A stretch of 64,000 bases of DNA from Limonium bicolor (Eukaryota; Streptophyta; Magnoliopsida; Caryophyllales; Plumbaginaceae). The notes under the pieces are model-generated. The model ran no database searches. It was not told the origin of the DNA and saw only the letters and a program-made list of their open reading frames with translations. A program made the position numbers and the translations under genes. The stretch covers positions 38,703,030 to 38,767,029 of the forward strand of contig CM041780.1 in assembly GCA_023374045.1 (NCBI GenBank), given 5' to 3'. Positions within the stretch are counted from its first letter, which is position 1. Every line of letters starts with the position of its first letter. Shown here in pieces: positions 30,743 through 43,300 of the stretch.

Positions 30743-33505
30743 ATTGGGTGGTTATTCTCATACATCGGTCGCCTGTTGCGCACCATGTTCTTACTGATTT
30801 CACGGTATTGGTTCACATGGCATCCGTTGTTGCTAGCTTCAGCTCATGCATGTCTATCATTCATACAATGATTCCCCATGTATTTGGCAAATATAGAATA
30901 TAGTATTCCTTTATTTTTCTGAGCTCCCTCAGCATCATTGGTTTTATAACTGGTTACTCCTTGGTTGTCAACATTGCTGTTGAAGCTTATTTCAAATTGC
31001 TTGACAATAATTGTATGCTCAAGCTTGACTACGTTAGTAGTTCTTAGAGGAATATATTTCCCGACAGTTACTGATGATATCCCCTTCTTGGGGTCCATGT
31101 GTTCACCGCTCTTGCGGTCTCACATTTATGAGGGGCATCCTCAATTATTGGTTGTCACTCTTTTATCGGTGTCATCCTTGACCACTTTCCGTATAGTTCA
31201 CATTGGTTTTGCAACCGTTGGGTTGTGTGGTAACAGTTTCATGGCCTACTAGCCATGTTGCCTAGAGCTCTGCTCATTATAGGCTGTTCCCAAGTGATTA
31301 TTTCTCCATAACCATCGCTGGATTTGGAGGTGATACTGGGCTCCCTGACACGATCGTCACATCACGCTTCCGTCTGTTGGGGACCCTTTTTGTAGCTTGG
31401 TATTGATTTGGGGTATCCCCTGTCAAGTGGGATCCCTTCGGTGTTCTAACCGAATGTTCGTTCCAATTGTGGTGTTCTTACCATGACATTTCATTCAACT
31501 GTGTTGACTTGATACCCTTTATGGATTGTTCCTGGGTGTTATTGATTATGCTATCACCTCTGGCTGATATTTATAAGTATGTTCAGTCCGTCATCCTACC
31601 TTGCGGTTCTGGATTTGAGTCATCCCATTAGGGGTTGTAACGTCTCCCGTTCTTAGGGTAGACCATTGGTGTTTTTCCTTGTGTTATAACGGGTTTGATA
31701 TCCCTTCCGGTGATGAATGGTATTTCTGGTACCTTATAACATCACCCTGTGTGTTTGTGGTAGTTGTTCTGGGGATTCTATCCCGTTCATTGAACACTGA
31801 TGTGTTAATGTTAGGCATTTGCCTTACTGTGCTTAGACTGGGTATTCCCTCCAGTCATCATGTTCTACTTCAATATCTTTGAGACATGTCCAATGTCTTA
31901 TCCCGTTGTTAGTGCCTCTTGCACTTTCAACTCTCAATGGTTCTCCTGGAGTGAGTTCTTGACTCCTTAGCTTGTAACTTATCTGAGTTTCTTCTGCTCA
32001 TTTTGGGTATCCAACTGTTCCGTTTTGAATTTACTTATGGTCCGTAGAACGGAGTTGGCTACTTCCCGTGTTCCGTACACTACATGTATACATACGTGGG
32101 GTACCATCTTGGCACGTTACCACTTACCTAACTACATGTCAGGCCCGCAAGCTCCTTCGGAGTGCGGTTGTCCCACATCCCGTATTTGGGTACACTAGTA
32201 GCGTTCGTCACACGCCTAGGTGAAGTATTCTATTGTCAACTCTTCTTGTATCACTCTATGATACTCACCGTAATTCCGTCTGTTGGGTTTTAAAAATCCA
32301 AGGTTTTAAAAGAAGGTTTGTGGTTTTTGAAGAAAAATTTGGTTTTCGAAATAACGGTTCGGTGTTAAGAATTCTTCATGGCGTTGCCATGTTTCAGGTC
32401 TTGACCAAGTTCAGCTTCTTGCTGACTGGTATACTATTAATACAATGGTCGGGCCGTTAGGCCTTCCCGAGGGTTCGTTATTTAACATCCTTAGGATTGG
32501 TGATCCTGCATTTGCTCCATCCGTCATAGCGGTACTGTAGTAAGCATTTGCGGTTTGGTTAAAGTATTCCAACCGTTCTGTTGTTACTGCACTTGCCCTA
32601 GGCAAGTGCGCGGGTAGGTTGTTTTTCAGTTAACGTATACCGTTTACGGCATCGTTTCCATCCATAGTTGGTGGTCTTATCAGGTTTTTCTTTGATCTTT
32701 CGATCTTGGTGATCGATTTCCTGAGTCGCTTCTCAGTATACTTGACATGATTGTCGTCCATCCGGGTGTCTCACACCTTCAGTGTGGTTAACGAGACTTG
32801 GCTTGTCCTTAGGAACCATGTTGTGGTCCTATAGGTGTCTGTGTTATGATTTCTTTCATCGCTATCTGAACTATGTTGTTGGGTCATTACAGCCTCTTGG
32901 CATGTAGGTTTGGTATTAATCCAACCTCGACTAATTCCTTAGTCGGTTTGTATACCGTTGTTGGTATCATCAAAGATTACGGTCCGTAGACTCTCTTGTC
33001 TCGGCTTGTTACTCCATCTTCCTTGCTTCATTGCACAATTGTGCTTCTCTTCTTGCTGGCCACACATGGTTCTCGCGACTACGAAGCATGTCGCCCCATG
33101 GTGCCATAAATTCCATTATCCCTGTGTTTAGGATCTTCCTTCCTCCGCCATTAAGTGCGGTCCTTGTAATCAAACGGGAACCGTCTTCGGGACTTCCAGT
33201 TCTTGGACTCTACCGTATGACAGGTTCTTTCTTAATAAGGCTTGTTTTGTAATGCCAGATCGGGTTTTACCTGAGTGTGAGAGGTCTTTCCATCTCTCTG
33301 GCGTTATTATTCCAACTTTATACCGGGGATTGCGGAGGGCGGGGTATGGTTGTTGTAGGTTTCCGATTCATATGGAAGTTCCTAACTAGCGTCCTCGCAC
33401 ACTAGCACTCAACCCTTAGCCCTAAGTCTCTACTTCCTAACTCGGTATTTACCTAAACTCGGTATTTCATCCATCAGAGCGATACTTCGCTCTGATACCA
33501 CTTTT
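30743..33505 (-). mobile_element. Element E, internal domain (PBS-proximal part)
   Basis: Minus-strand domain from the primer-binding site at 33489-33500 leftwards to the junction at 30742/30743. It carries PBS hairpin, leader hairpin 2 (33254-33302), hairpin 3 (33075-33094), hairpin 4 (32589-32609), hairpin 5 (32152-32162), hairpin 6 (31105-31118) and hairpin 7 (30767-30784), in the order seen in A. About 1.5 kb (30743-32280) corresponds to a region also present on the D side (29165-30741), so the join created a partial tandem duplication of two diverged versions. No coding capacity is seen. Confidence 0.82.
33473..33500 (-). other. Primer-binding site and PBS hairpin of E
   Basis: Minus-strand TGGTATCAGAGC at 33489-33500; the perfect 10-bp hairpin spans 33473-33496, identical to that of A. 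Confidence 0.92.
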
Positions 33506-33893
33506 TGTAACACCCCTACCGCTAATACCGTCATTACTGTACAATTACTTACCTTCGCAGCGGATACTCCTTACACAACGGCGGGTGTACAATGCCGTTA
33601 GTCACCCACGTGACTAACAAGGCGAGTTACAGTACTACATACTATCGGTCTGATGAACATGAACATACCGAGTGCTCTACACAATACAATACTTCCCATT
33701 GCATACTCATCCATATCCAATTACAACTCCAATGCATTACTATACCGAGTATACTACAATCCTTAAATTACCAATACAATTTAAACTCCCAAATTCGCAT
33801 TACAATACGAGTACCAATCCCTTCCATACAACTACCCATGCTTACGCAGCAGTCCCCGTCCTACTCTCTCGAACGGTGATCAGCTTCGGGTAC

Positions 33894-33926
33894 CTGCACA
33901 CTAAAAATGGTCCCCCGAGGGGGTCA
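33894..33926 (-). promoter_or_regulatory. Acceptor-like site of E LTR
   Basis: Minus strand: GACCCCCTCGGGGGACC, a T run and TAGTGTGCAG|GTACCC, almost the same as in A. Confidence 0.5.
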
Positions 33927-34129
33927 GCTTACGCTGCGCATGAAATTCGCATATACCGCGTGCTAACCGCGGTACATCGACTACTTTGGGTCGAATATAC
34001 ATGGAGTTCATTTACATGCATGCATACATACTCATGCTACAACAATACAAACAACAAACACTACACATAGACATACAATTCTAATACTTATCGAGGAAGA
34101 CAGTTCGGTAGTCAACCTTTCGTGTTGTG

Positions 34130-34440
34130 TTCATTCATTACTCATCGTACTACATTCGATATTCGCTACTCTTCTCATACCTACTCCTTACTCTTACATA
34201 CTCGACACTCCATGTTCGATACTTTACTAGTATACGTTCCTTACTCCGTACTCGTTACTATTCTTATGTATGCTCATTACTCAATACTCCTTACTTACTC
34301 ATACATACTTGGTACTCACTACTTACTCATACATACTTAATACTTGGTACTCATTACATACTCATACTCACTTCTTACTCAATACTCATTACTTTACTCA
34401 TACGTACGCAATACTCAATACTCATTACTTTGGCCACCGG
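34130..34440. repeat. TACTCAT-rich low-complexity repeat
   Basis: Irregular repeats of ACTCAT, ACTTACT and CATAC. It produces overlapping open frames of up to 178 codons with no protein-like composition. It fills the second variable repeat slot of the E LTR. Confidence 0.7.
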
Positions 34441-35570
34441 GCGGTGTCATACAAAGACTCGCCACCGGACCTACAATACGAGGGCTATACGCTTAGCTCC
34501 TCAGATACTCAAATGTCCGTTCTACGGACTACTCATATTCCCAACACTCTTCTCTCAGAGTATAATACAATCTCACGGATTAGCCTAGAAGTATCTCTCT
34601 CGATAACCTCCACTGGCTTAGGGAATTACTACCGTCTAGTATCCTCAGGTTTAAGGGTTTCCCCCAACATATCGGATACTCTCATGTTCGGGACATACTT
34701 ACATCAGTCGGGTCCTCTCAGAATGGGTCGACTAGATACTAAGGGGTTTGGAGATCCCTCGTCATTCTTTACTACTCTCATGGTTCATATTTTGGACCAA
34801 GATTAGTTCCTCTACTGGAGGTTACTTATATACTTCCACTACTTATTGTTTGTGGATTATTCATTTCATTTCTCCTGCCGTTATCGGGAGGTTGTTACTC
34901 CCGTATACACTCTCACATTCTAGTGAGTTCATTGGTTGCATTATCGTTTATCGTTTCGATAGTTTAGTGCGTCGCTATTATTTCATTAGTTCACAATAAG
35001 ACTCTTACTACGAGTCATTACAAACAAGACTCACCTATGAGTCGATCTACGCACCAAGTAAAGCCACACAATCAATTCAAGAAAGGTTAGCTCATGCAAC
35101 ATACAACAAGACATACAATGAAGGGCAATAAACCGTTTTCATGCTTTAGTCTTGATTAGCCGGCATACAGCACACAAATCAATGTAACTCGGTTAGCATA
35201 CGGGGCATGAGAAAATCATACCTTTCACCGGAGTTAGCTCTACCATGTGTTCCCTCGTTCCTTGGTTCACACTTGTTCCACTGATAATGTTTCACATTAT
35301 TATTAATACTATATTCTCACCATACACAAATAATTACTACTCCCGTACTTACCCCGTTATCCCGGTGTACTTACTGTTCTCATACTCTCAATTTACTTGG
35401 TTACTTCCTACACTTGCTTTCCTACTCATATACTTACTTTCTTACCTTTACTACTTCATTCATAGTGTACTACTACATATATATGCATGTATGTGTATAG
35501 GCATATATATATGTACATATGATTATTATAACCATACAATAAAAATATTTTTATCTCATTTTTTTTGACC

Positions 35571-35816
35571 CGACCGACTTGCGACCGACCTTGCAAGTCC
35601 GGTCCATTCCAGTAGCTATCAGTACGAAAATTTTCTGTCTCGACCGACTTGCAAGTCCGGTCGATTCCAGTAGCTTACTGTCGCGGAATTTTTTCTGGCC
35701 GACCGGACTTGCAAGTCCGGTCGCAAGTCCGGTCCATTCCAGTAGGTTGCAGACGGGAAAATTTTCTGGCCGACCGGACTTGCAAGTCCGGTCGCAAGTC
35801 CGGTCGGCCCAGTAAT
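35571..35816 (-). repeat. Hairpin array of E LTR (4 units, about 60-71 bp)
   Basis: Units start near 35571, 35641, 35700 and 35771. In element direction a full unit reads GGAATGGACCGGACTT, a 14-base loop, then AAGTCCGGTC. It also contains a perfect 22-bp palindrome with arms GACCGGACTTG and CAAGTCCGGTC. The unit aligns with that of I, with two compensated pair changes. Confidence 0.8.
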
Positions 35817-36699
35817 TCAGTTTTAAAATTTGTTTTCAGTCCTCTCTTTTACCCATTGCTTCCCCAATCTTCCTACGTAATCCCACATGTTTTAGTGCCA
35901 TTTAGGCCTCCTAATATACCTTAATTCATCCACCAAATCCATTACTAAATCCCTCAATTCACTTACACAATTTCCTCACTTCTTTTCCAACACTTGTAAC
36001 AGTTTTTTTTGTTACATTTATGCTACAGATTTTACCATTCCATTCTCCCATCCAATACTTTCTTAACCAATGCCATTCCTAGCATTCCAATTACTTCTCC
36101 TTACCATACCAATTCATTTCCAAGCCATTGCACTACCTATACCCAAGTTCCAACACTCATCCTACACAATTCTGCACATTGAATTCTCCTAACTTCTCCA
36201 ATGTATTCCTATGCTCCTTTGCTACAGATTTTACACTTCTTACCTCTCATACTACAATCACCATTCCATAGCTACAAAACCTCTCTACTAATCCCAATAC
36301 ACACCTTGTTCTCCCATTCACCAAGTCATTCCTAAATGCATAATTCCTACTAAAATTTCGCCATAGCTCATCTACTTTCTTTACTTATCCACACACATCC
36401 TTTCTCATCAATTTCATTCCTATCCTAGCCAAACCACAAGGGTTCTACCAGCACACATACTAAATCCTAATACACCAATGTTTCCTCAATCACATTATCA
36501 ATACACCAATATTCCTCAAATAGCATTACTAATTTACATACACCATTCTTTTGGCTCTAAGGCCTACAAATCCACACATTTACTTGCTAGTACTCAAATT
36601 TCCACAATTACAATACCACTGCAAAATTTTGGTTCTTTAAATATTTTACCCTTTCCCATTACCCTAATGCAATAGAATTTACATTAGGAAGGAGCTCTT

Positions 36700-37094
36700 A
36701 CCTTGAGCTTTTGATTCCTCTAAATCTTTTCTTTTCCGTCTAATCTTTTCCATTTCTTCTTCTCTCTTTCTTTGCACAAATCGACCACATGGGGAATGGA
36801 GTTGCCAAACTCCATTCCCATCACCCAAAGCACATCAAACAAGTATAATTAACACACTAACCCTTAGATTTATGCTAGTTCATTGAAGTGTTCAAAATAC
36901 AAATTTCTAGGGTTTACCTTTGGAGTGCTTTAGGAGGGTTTTAGCCCTTGGTTCAAGAAGAAGAATCCACCACCATTGTTAGGTGAAGTTGATGCTCAAA
37001 AGAAGAGAGAAAAACAAGGCATTACAAAGGGGCTAAAAATCGGTTTCCAAGAAGAGTGGAGGAAACTTGAATCTTTTGTAGAGATTTTTACCTT
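36700..37094 (-). promoter_or_regulatory. Three donor-like sites of E LTR
   Basis: Minus-strand AAG|GTAA with exon ends at 37092, 36918 and 36702; the third reads AAG|GTAAGA. Confidence 0.55.
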
Positions 37095-37174
37095 GTTGGA
37101 AAGAGGAGACTCCAAGCTTCACAATGGTGTGCTTTTCTCTTCAAATGGGGAAAACCCATGGAGATGAAACTCAT
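37088..37174 (-). CDS. Putative 28-residue leader ORF of E
   Basis: 87 bases, the same length as in A and I, with GFPHLKRK in the middle and CEAWSLLF near the end. It ends ACA-AGG-TAA at the first donor-like site. Compared with A, several differences change amino acids, so protein-level selection is not shown. Confidence 0.35.
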   Translation of the reverse strand: MSFISMGFPHLKRKAHHCEAWSLLFPTR

Positions 37175-38040
37175 CCTTTTCGAATTTTTAAAAGATAGAA
37201 TGTAGAGGATGAGGGGAGTTCAAATATGTGTTTATTTTTCATTTGGAGCTCACATGGAGGTAGAGCAAGAGGATGAAGAGGGCTGCCATGGAAGCTGTTT
37301 GGAGAGCTCCAAAAATCGCCCAAATCAGAGAGAGAGGAGGGAGGAGCCGATGGAGAAGGAAGGAGGGGAGGAGAGAGAAGAGAGAAATGAGGGGGAGAGA
37401 GAAAAGGTAAGTTACTTTTTACCTTTTATTCTTCTTTTGCTTTTTGACTCATTATTTATTTAGCTAGTGTGTGTGTGAGAGAGGGGGTTTATTTACCTGT
37501 TAGAAACCGGCCCTCACTGTATTACTAGCTGGAGCGTTTTTCGTCTTCTACAGAAAACGCTCGTTACTTTACCCTGTTTTGATACTATTCACTAACCGAG
37601 CCCGTTTTCTGGAATTTTCTCGTTTCTTTATTTTCATTGGTTATTAAGCTTCCATAAATGCTTAACAATTATTATTCAATGATTTATAATTTTTTTACGG
37701 GTCTGTTTGACCACTTAAAGTCACGTTTTCGGGTTTCCTCGAAAAACGTGCGCTAAAGCTCTTTTAGCGTTTTATACATTTCTTGGTTCCGTTTTCTTCG
37801 GGAATCATTACTGTATACTACTTAGGTATGAATAAACCTTAGCAATACTTACGATACTATAACCGAGGTCTCGTACCTCCTATGGTTATTTAACGCTCGT
37901 TTTAGCGTTTTCCGCTTTCTAAGCGTTTTTCCCATTTCTTTTGGATTTATTTTCTTTACCAAAATTACTTAGGCACTATTAGGCCTTTAAATACTATATT
38001 AGAATAATATAATCACCATATTTAAGTTCGGGGTATTTCA

Positions 38041-40382
38041 GGTCCCTACCCTAAGTCCCGGACCAATGCTGGTCCTAACTCTCGGCCTTATTTTTGAAGT
38101 GGTCCGGGACCTTATACATCTCTTAAGTCTCGCACCAAACCTGCACTCGAACTCTCGGCATGAATTTCAATATGGTCCGGGACCTTGTCCATATCTCTAG
38201 TCCCGGACCAGGTGCAGACATCTATCCTCAGCTATTAATTAAGGGGTGGTCCGGTACATGGGCAGGGACTTAAGTCCCGGACCAATCAAACTGAAAAACT
38301 CTCGGGGGTAGTTTAGGGGGTGGTCCGGAACATGGTCCTAGACCTAGTCCCGGACCCTGCTACAGATTTTACAGATTTGGCATTTCCAAATCTGTTACAA
38401 TTCCATTCTTCCACCATTTGATTTCCCAATCTTTCCCCACTTGAAATCCACATGTTTTAGCATCTAAATTCCCATCTGAACCATCTCAAACTAATCACCA
38501 AGTCCACTCACTAAGCCATGCTCAATTCACTCAAATTCACTTATATTTTCATAACTTGGTCTCTTGTTCCTTAACTCCTTGTAACAGATTTTGGAAACCT
38601 CTTCTTACCATTCTAACTTCCATCATTAATACCATTCCCAGCACTCATATGACATTATTTTTACTCCTAACACCCTCTTCTTCTTAGTTGGGTTTTCAAA
38701 CCATTAACCAACCACTTAATCTTCTTAAACACTCCTAGTTTCTTCTTTAAAATGAAACACTCATATCCATACTCCCCTAAGCAAATTTTGACATCACTTG
38801 GCTACTTTCTATGCATTCTCACCACACCAAATATGCTCACAAACACTTCTTCTCCCCTATTTGGTTTAGACATCAAAAAAACCACCTCAAATTCCCATTG
38901 TTCACACCAATGAACTAGCTTAGACTCAAGCTTATTTTCCACACTTAAGCAACATTAAAACATTCTCATTCCCACTCAATATTGTTGTACCATGACTACA
39001 CCAATTCAAGAACATTAAACCAATTCTAAATCCTGTTTTACAAGTCAAATAAAACCAACTCAAGGTGAGCTTATTACCTTGTTTGTTTTCGGTTTTCTTC
39101 CTCTTCTTCCTCTTTCTCTTGCTCTCTCCTTCTTTTCTTGTTTTTACCACACACAAGGGAGTCTAGATTGCTATCTACAATCATATCCCCATACACACAT
39201 ATCAAGCTTATTATTCAATTTTGCCCTCACAAAAACTAGTATTTAAGAGCTAGTTTTTAAGGCTTAACCTTGACATTACCTTAGAGTGTCCAAATGAATA
39301 GCTAGGCAATCAATTGATGGAATTTCCAACACTCCACAAGAGCATGGAGGAGCCGACTGAAATGGAAGAAAATTTTCAACGTGGAGAAAATTTTCCAAAT
39401 TGCAAGAACAAGCTAGAAATGAGTAAAGCTCTTGCTTATAATTACCTTAAGGCATCAAGGAGGTGAAGGAGGGTCAAAATCAACTCCACAAGATTCAAAA
39501 GGGCCAACACCCATGGAGGTGAAGGTGGAGGAATCAAGATTTTATTGGGTGGAAAACGAAGCCCTTGCCGATACGAATCTAACGGTAGCATTTTTGTGCG
39601 ATTCGGTGAAGAAATGAGCAAGTTAGAGGAGGAGAAGATGGAGCTTGTGAGCTTCCTTTGGATTCGGCATTTACAGAGGAAGAAGAAGGAGCTTAGTTGG
39701 AGGGGAGAAAGCAATCGTGAAAGAATAAAAGGAGAGGAGAGAGAGTAGTAAGGTCTCTTTTTACTATTCCCCTTTTTACTTTACTTATTTGTCATCTTGT
39801 GACCTTATAAGATAACAAGCTAATTAAATGTGTGCGTGTGCTAATAAAAATTGGCCCCACACAAAATACAAGCTTGGAGCGTTTTTCGTTTTTTTACAAG
39901 AAACGCTCGTTATTTTACTCAGTTTGGCACTATTCACTAACCGGGCCTGTTTTTCGGATTTTTCTCGTTTAATTAATTTTAATGGTTATTAAGCTTCCAT
40001 TAATACTTATTTATAGTTATTTAATCAACTATAATTTTTACGGGTCCGGTTGACCACTTAAAGTCACGTTTTCGGGTTTTCTCGAAAAACGTGCTTTAAA
40101 ACTCCGTTAGCGTTTTAGTCCATTATTTGGATCCGATTTCTTCAGGAATCATTCCCGTATACTAATTAGGCCTCACTAAGCCTTAGGAATCCATCTCGGA
40201 CCCTAACACGATCATATATCTCTTATACTTATTTAATGCGCGTTTTAGCGTTTTTCGCGTTTTACGCATTTTCTCCTTTCTTTTGGTTTTATTTCCCTTA
40301 CCAATACTCTTTAGGCACCATTAGGCCCTTAATAATCATATTAGAGTAATTAAATCATGATTTTTAGATCCAGGGTATTAAA
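38041..40382 (-). mobile_element. Element F, 3' LTR remainder
   Basis: Corresponds to 24541-26883 of D with about 98-99% identity. It starts exactly where E was inserted, within the loop of hairpin unit 1, and ends with the same altered terminus (TTTAATACCCTGG on the minus strand) beside the polypurine tract. The other part of this LTR (equivalent to 22442-24540) is missing left of E. Hairpin units 2-5 are at 38101-38356. Donor-like sites have exon ends 39446, 39280 and 39078. Confidence 0.88.
39442..39714 (-). CDS. Putative 90-residue leader ORF of F
   Basis: Ends LLDALR with the codons TTA-AGG-TAA at donor-like site 1, the same arrangement as in A, C, E and I. The protein is rich in L, S and P and matches no family I recognise. 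The D copy carries small insertions that break the frame. The upstream length may be chance; only the ending is shared. Confidence 0.25.
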   Translation of the reverse strand: MLSPLQLSSFFFLCKCRIQRKLTSSIFSSSNLLISSPNRTKMLPLDSYRQGLRFPPNKILIPPPSPPWVLALLNLVELILTLLHLLDALR

Positions 40383-43300
40383 ATCTACCCCCCTTAGGAA
40401 CTTTGTCCTCAAAGTTGGTGAATCTTATATCGTTACTCTCATCGGCACGTTATGCCAAGGTTATAATACATGTATAACCTTACGGACTCCACAAGTCAGT
40501 CTCATTTCACACCACATACCACACACATCACAGCATGTATAGTATAAAAAATACTCTTTTTACTCTCTCCATGGAATCGGTCCGAAGACAGAAGGCATTA
40601 CAGTCCTCGAATCCATATTGAGTAATATACTACTGATCCCTCAGGTACCGGTCACGTTGAACACTTACTCTTTCTGGTTCATGACCGTTTCATGACAAAT
40701 GGGCACTTACTCTCTCTGGCCCACGGTCCCTTCGGTTCTGATCAAAACGTTACACATATAAATATCCTCAGGCACTCTGGTTGACTCACTCAACACAGGA
40801 TCGTCTCAGGGTACTCTCCCCGTCCCGCTGCTTTTGGAAAAATCACACACTGTCACCGCCCCAACCGGTCACTTAGGACCGCCGCACGTACGGTGCAATG
40901 GTTTCAAAACTAATACACGCCCACCGTTCTACCGGTCATCAAGACTTAAGGCCGTAGCCATCGGCGGGTGATAGCGATTTCAAAACCAGTTTTCATATTC
41001 ATCTTCATACTTGAAGAAAATTCTTTTGTAAATTCCATTTGAAAATTCTTTTTGAAACATCACATAACTCCAAGTCCAATTTATGGTAGCTGCCTCTTTT
41101 CTTAGCGTGATTACTTGTGACCACTTATAGGGAGCTTCAAGAATCATCCAACCCTGATGTGATCAGCATCAGTGTTGAACTATCCTTCCACTCCAATTTG
41201 TGTTCGGTTTCCCTTGATCGCTAGCAGATCAAGTTCCACCCCCCACGTCAGTTTCAAACAATCAGATAGTCAAACATTTTCGTTTCTATCTTTTACTCTT
41301 CCTAGTCATATTCATACAACAATTCATTTTAACTTATCTCCAATTCCTAGAACTTAGGTCATCCGTCATTAACAATTTCTTTGCTTACTTTACCTAAGCA
41401 ACTCATGACCTCATTTTCTCAAGTTGCTACTCAATTTAAAACACACCACATACAACTCCAAAGGATGGACTCACTCCATCAATCATTCTTAATAAAATCA
41501 CTTAGGGAACTCACTCCCTACAAGGTTACACATCGGTTTCATACCAATTCCTACTCGTTATGTCTCATGTCTAATCTCACTAGACATATACTATAGGGAT
41601 TCTCATTCCCCAGGAGTCTCTCTACTTCTCTTTTCGTACGTATTATATACTCGTTACTTGCATCTCTCATGCATAATACTCATACTTACACGATGAATGG
41701 GTACACATGTTTATGTAACATGAGTTCCAATCATCAAAATAATTTCTTTTGTGTCATGCACATAGCAGTTTACGCACCTATACGTAAAACATACTCTAAG
41801 TGGTTTCTCGCCCTACCCCCCATAAAGGGGTTACACCCGCGTAACAGACCATATGTTTTTACTAAACATTGGTTCCCTAATTTGGGTATCATGAAGTGTT
41901 TTAACTTCAATGCGGTTAATTAACTCATAACCGGGCTTGGTTCTAGCCTTTAAGGCTTCAAGGCGTTTATGATAAGCCATTTACTCACATTGCCAGGTAT
42001 ACTTAACCTTTGAATTATGGCCCACTAGCTTTTGCTGCGTGACCTGATAACTAGAGCTTAATTCGCCCTTTGGTATTCTCAATATATTCTCTACTCCCTT
42101 TCATCCCTTTTTGTCTTGGGGATAAAGGTTTCTTAATCGTCGCTTGGTATCTCTTATTGTATGCGAATTCGATGAGTTATAAATTTTCTCCCAATTCTCT
42201 GGAAATCTATTTCGTATAGCACTGTATACCTCGTGATTATTCACTTACTTTTCCCGACTTGTTGTCGGTTGAGGTCAAGCTACTACTAAGAATGTAGTGC
42301 TTCCTCATTTAATAATAACTTCTGAATCATGTTTGTTTATTTGTTTCTGTAGAATAATTCCTCATTCGTACTACTCTGCCTTTACCATTCGTCGGTCCTG
42401 GGACCTGTGGGTTACAACCCACATTCTTTGTGCATCTTTGGCGAACGGCCGCACGGTTATTTCTCTAGATTTTCACTCAACAGGCTTCGTTGACAATTCT
42501 CAATTCCTGGCTCTCTGACTCGATCATTACCGCACAAGTGCAATACCAAAATACTCAGTCATACAAGTGCAGAAGCGTAAACTCTTGGCAGTAATTCTCT
42601 CATGAGATAGGTATGAACATGTCTCCTTTACCACATCTTCCCGTCAGCTTCGTATCATTATCTTATTTTACTGTTACAATGGTCGCTTACTGCGTACCAT
42701 GTCCTACTCATTACAACATTCCCTTACACAATGGCATTCGCTACTAGTTTAGCATCCGCCCAGGTGTTCTCGCCATTTACACTATGGTTTGCCATTCACT
42801 TGACTTAACAAATACGCTATTCTTTTAAATCTCTCTATGCTCTTGCGCACTGCTAACTCTGCAGTTCAAATTGCACACATGCAGTGTTTACTACTCATCC
42901 GATTACTCTGTCGGTTTCCTTCCACTGCTATCAAAGCCTTTCTACATACTTTTCTGTTCATATACTCCATTGCAATATACACATGCTTAAGTTTCACTAC
43001 ACCGCTCTAGCAGTTTCATATTACATTCATAGGTGGTAGCCTTTCTCTGGAGGATTCACGCAATTGCCGCTCCATAGGCCCTACAGTAACGAGGGGTATT
43101 CCCCGCTGTAAGGTAGTGGTTCATTCTCCACCATTCCTCTTATGCCGTTATACATAGGTTTTGCAACGTTTAAATCTATGAATGGTAGTTGGTTTACTAC
43201 TGCTTACAAGCCATAATGCCTCGAGCCATGCTCTTTTCAGGCTTTTTATTCAAGTTTCTTCTTCTCCTTATACCATTTAATGGTTTGGAGGTAATACTGG

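Larger units (their letters stand above)
33506..38040 (-). mobile_element. Element E, complete 5' LTR (4535 bp)
   Basis: Minus strand: TGAAATACCCCGAAC from 38040 to GGGGTGTTACA at 33506. It contains a GGGCCGG motif near 37509, a 28-codon ORF (37088-37174), donor-like sites (exon ends 37092, 36918, 36702; +948, +1122, +1338), a hairpin array (35571-35816), a TACTCAT-rich stretch (34130-34440) and an acceptor-like site (33894-33896). The right flank GGTCC (38041-38045) continues into an F LTR. The matching uninterrupted site in D is 24541, directly after the left arm of hairpin unit 1. Confidence 0.92.

Noticed and set aside
34270..34806. Open frame of 178 codons, the longest in the window
   Set aside because: It runs through TACTCAT-type low-complexity repeat on the strand opposite to the element, and overlapping frames are open too. 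This is a product of repeat composition, not a gene.
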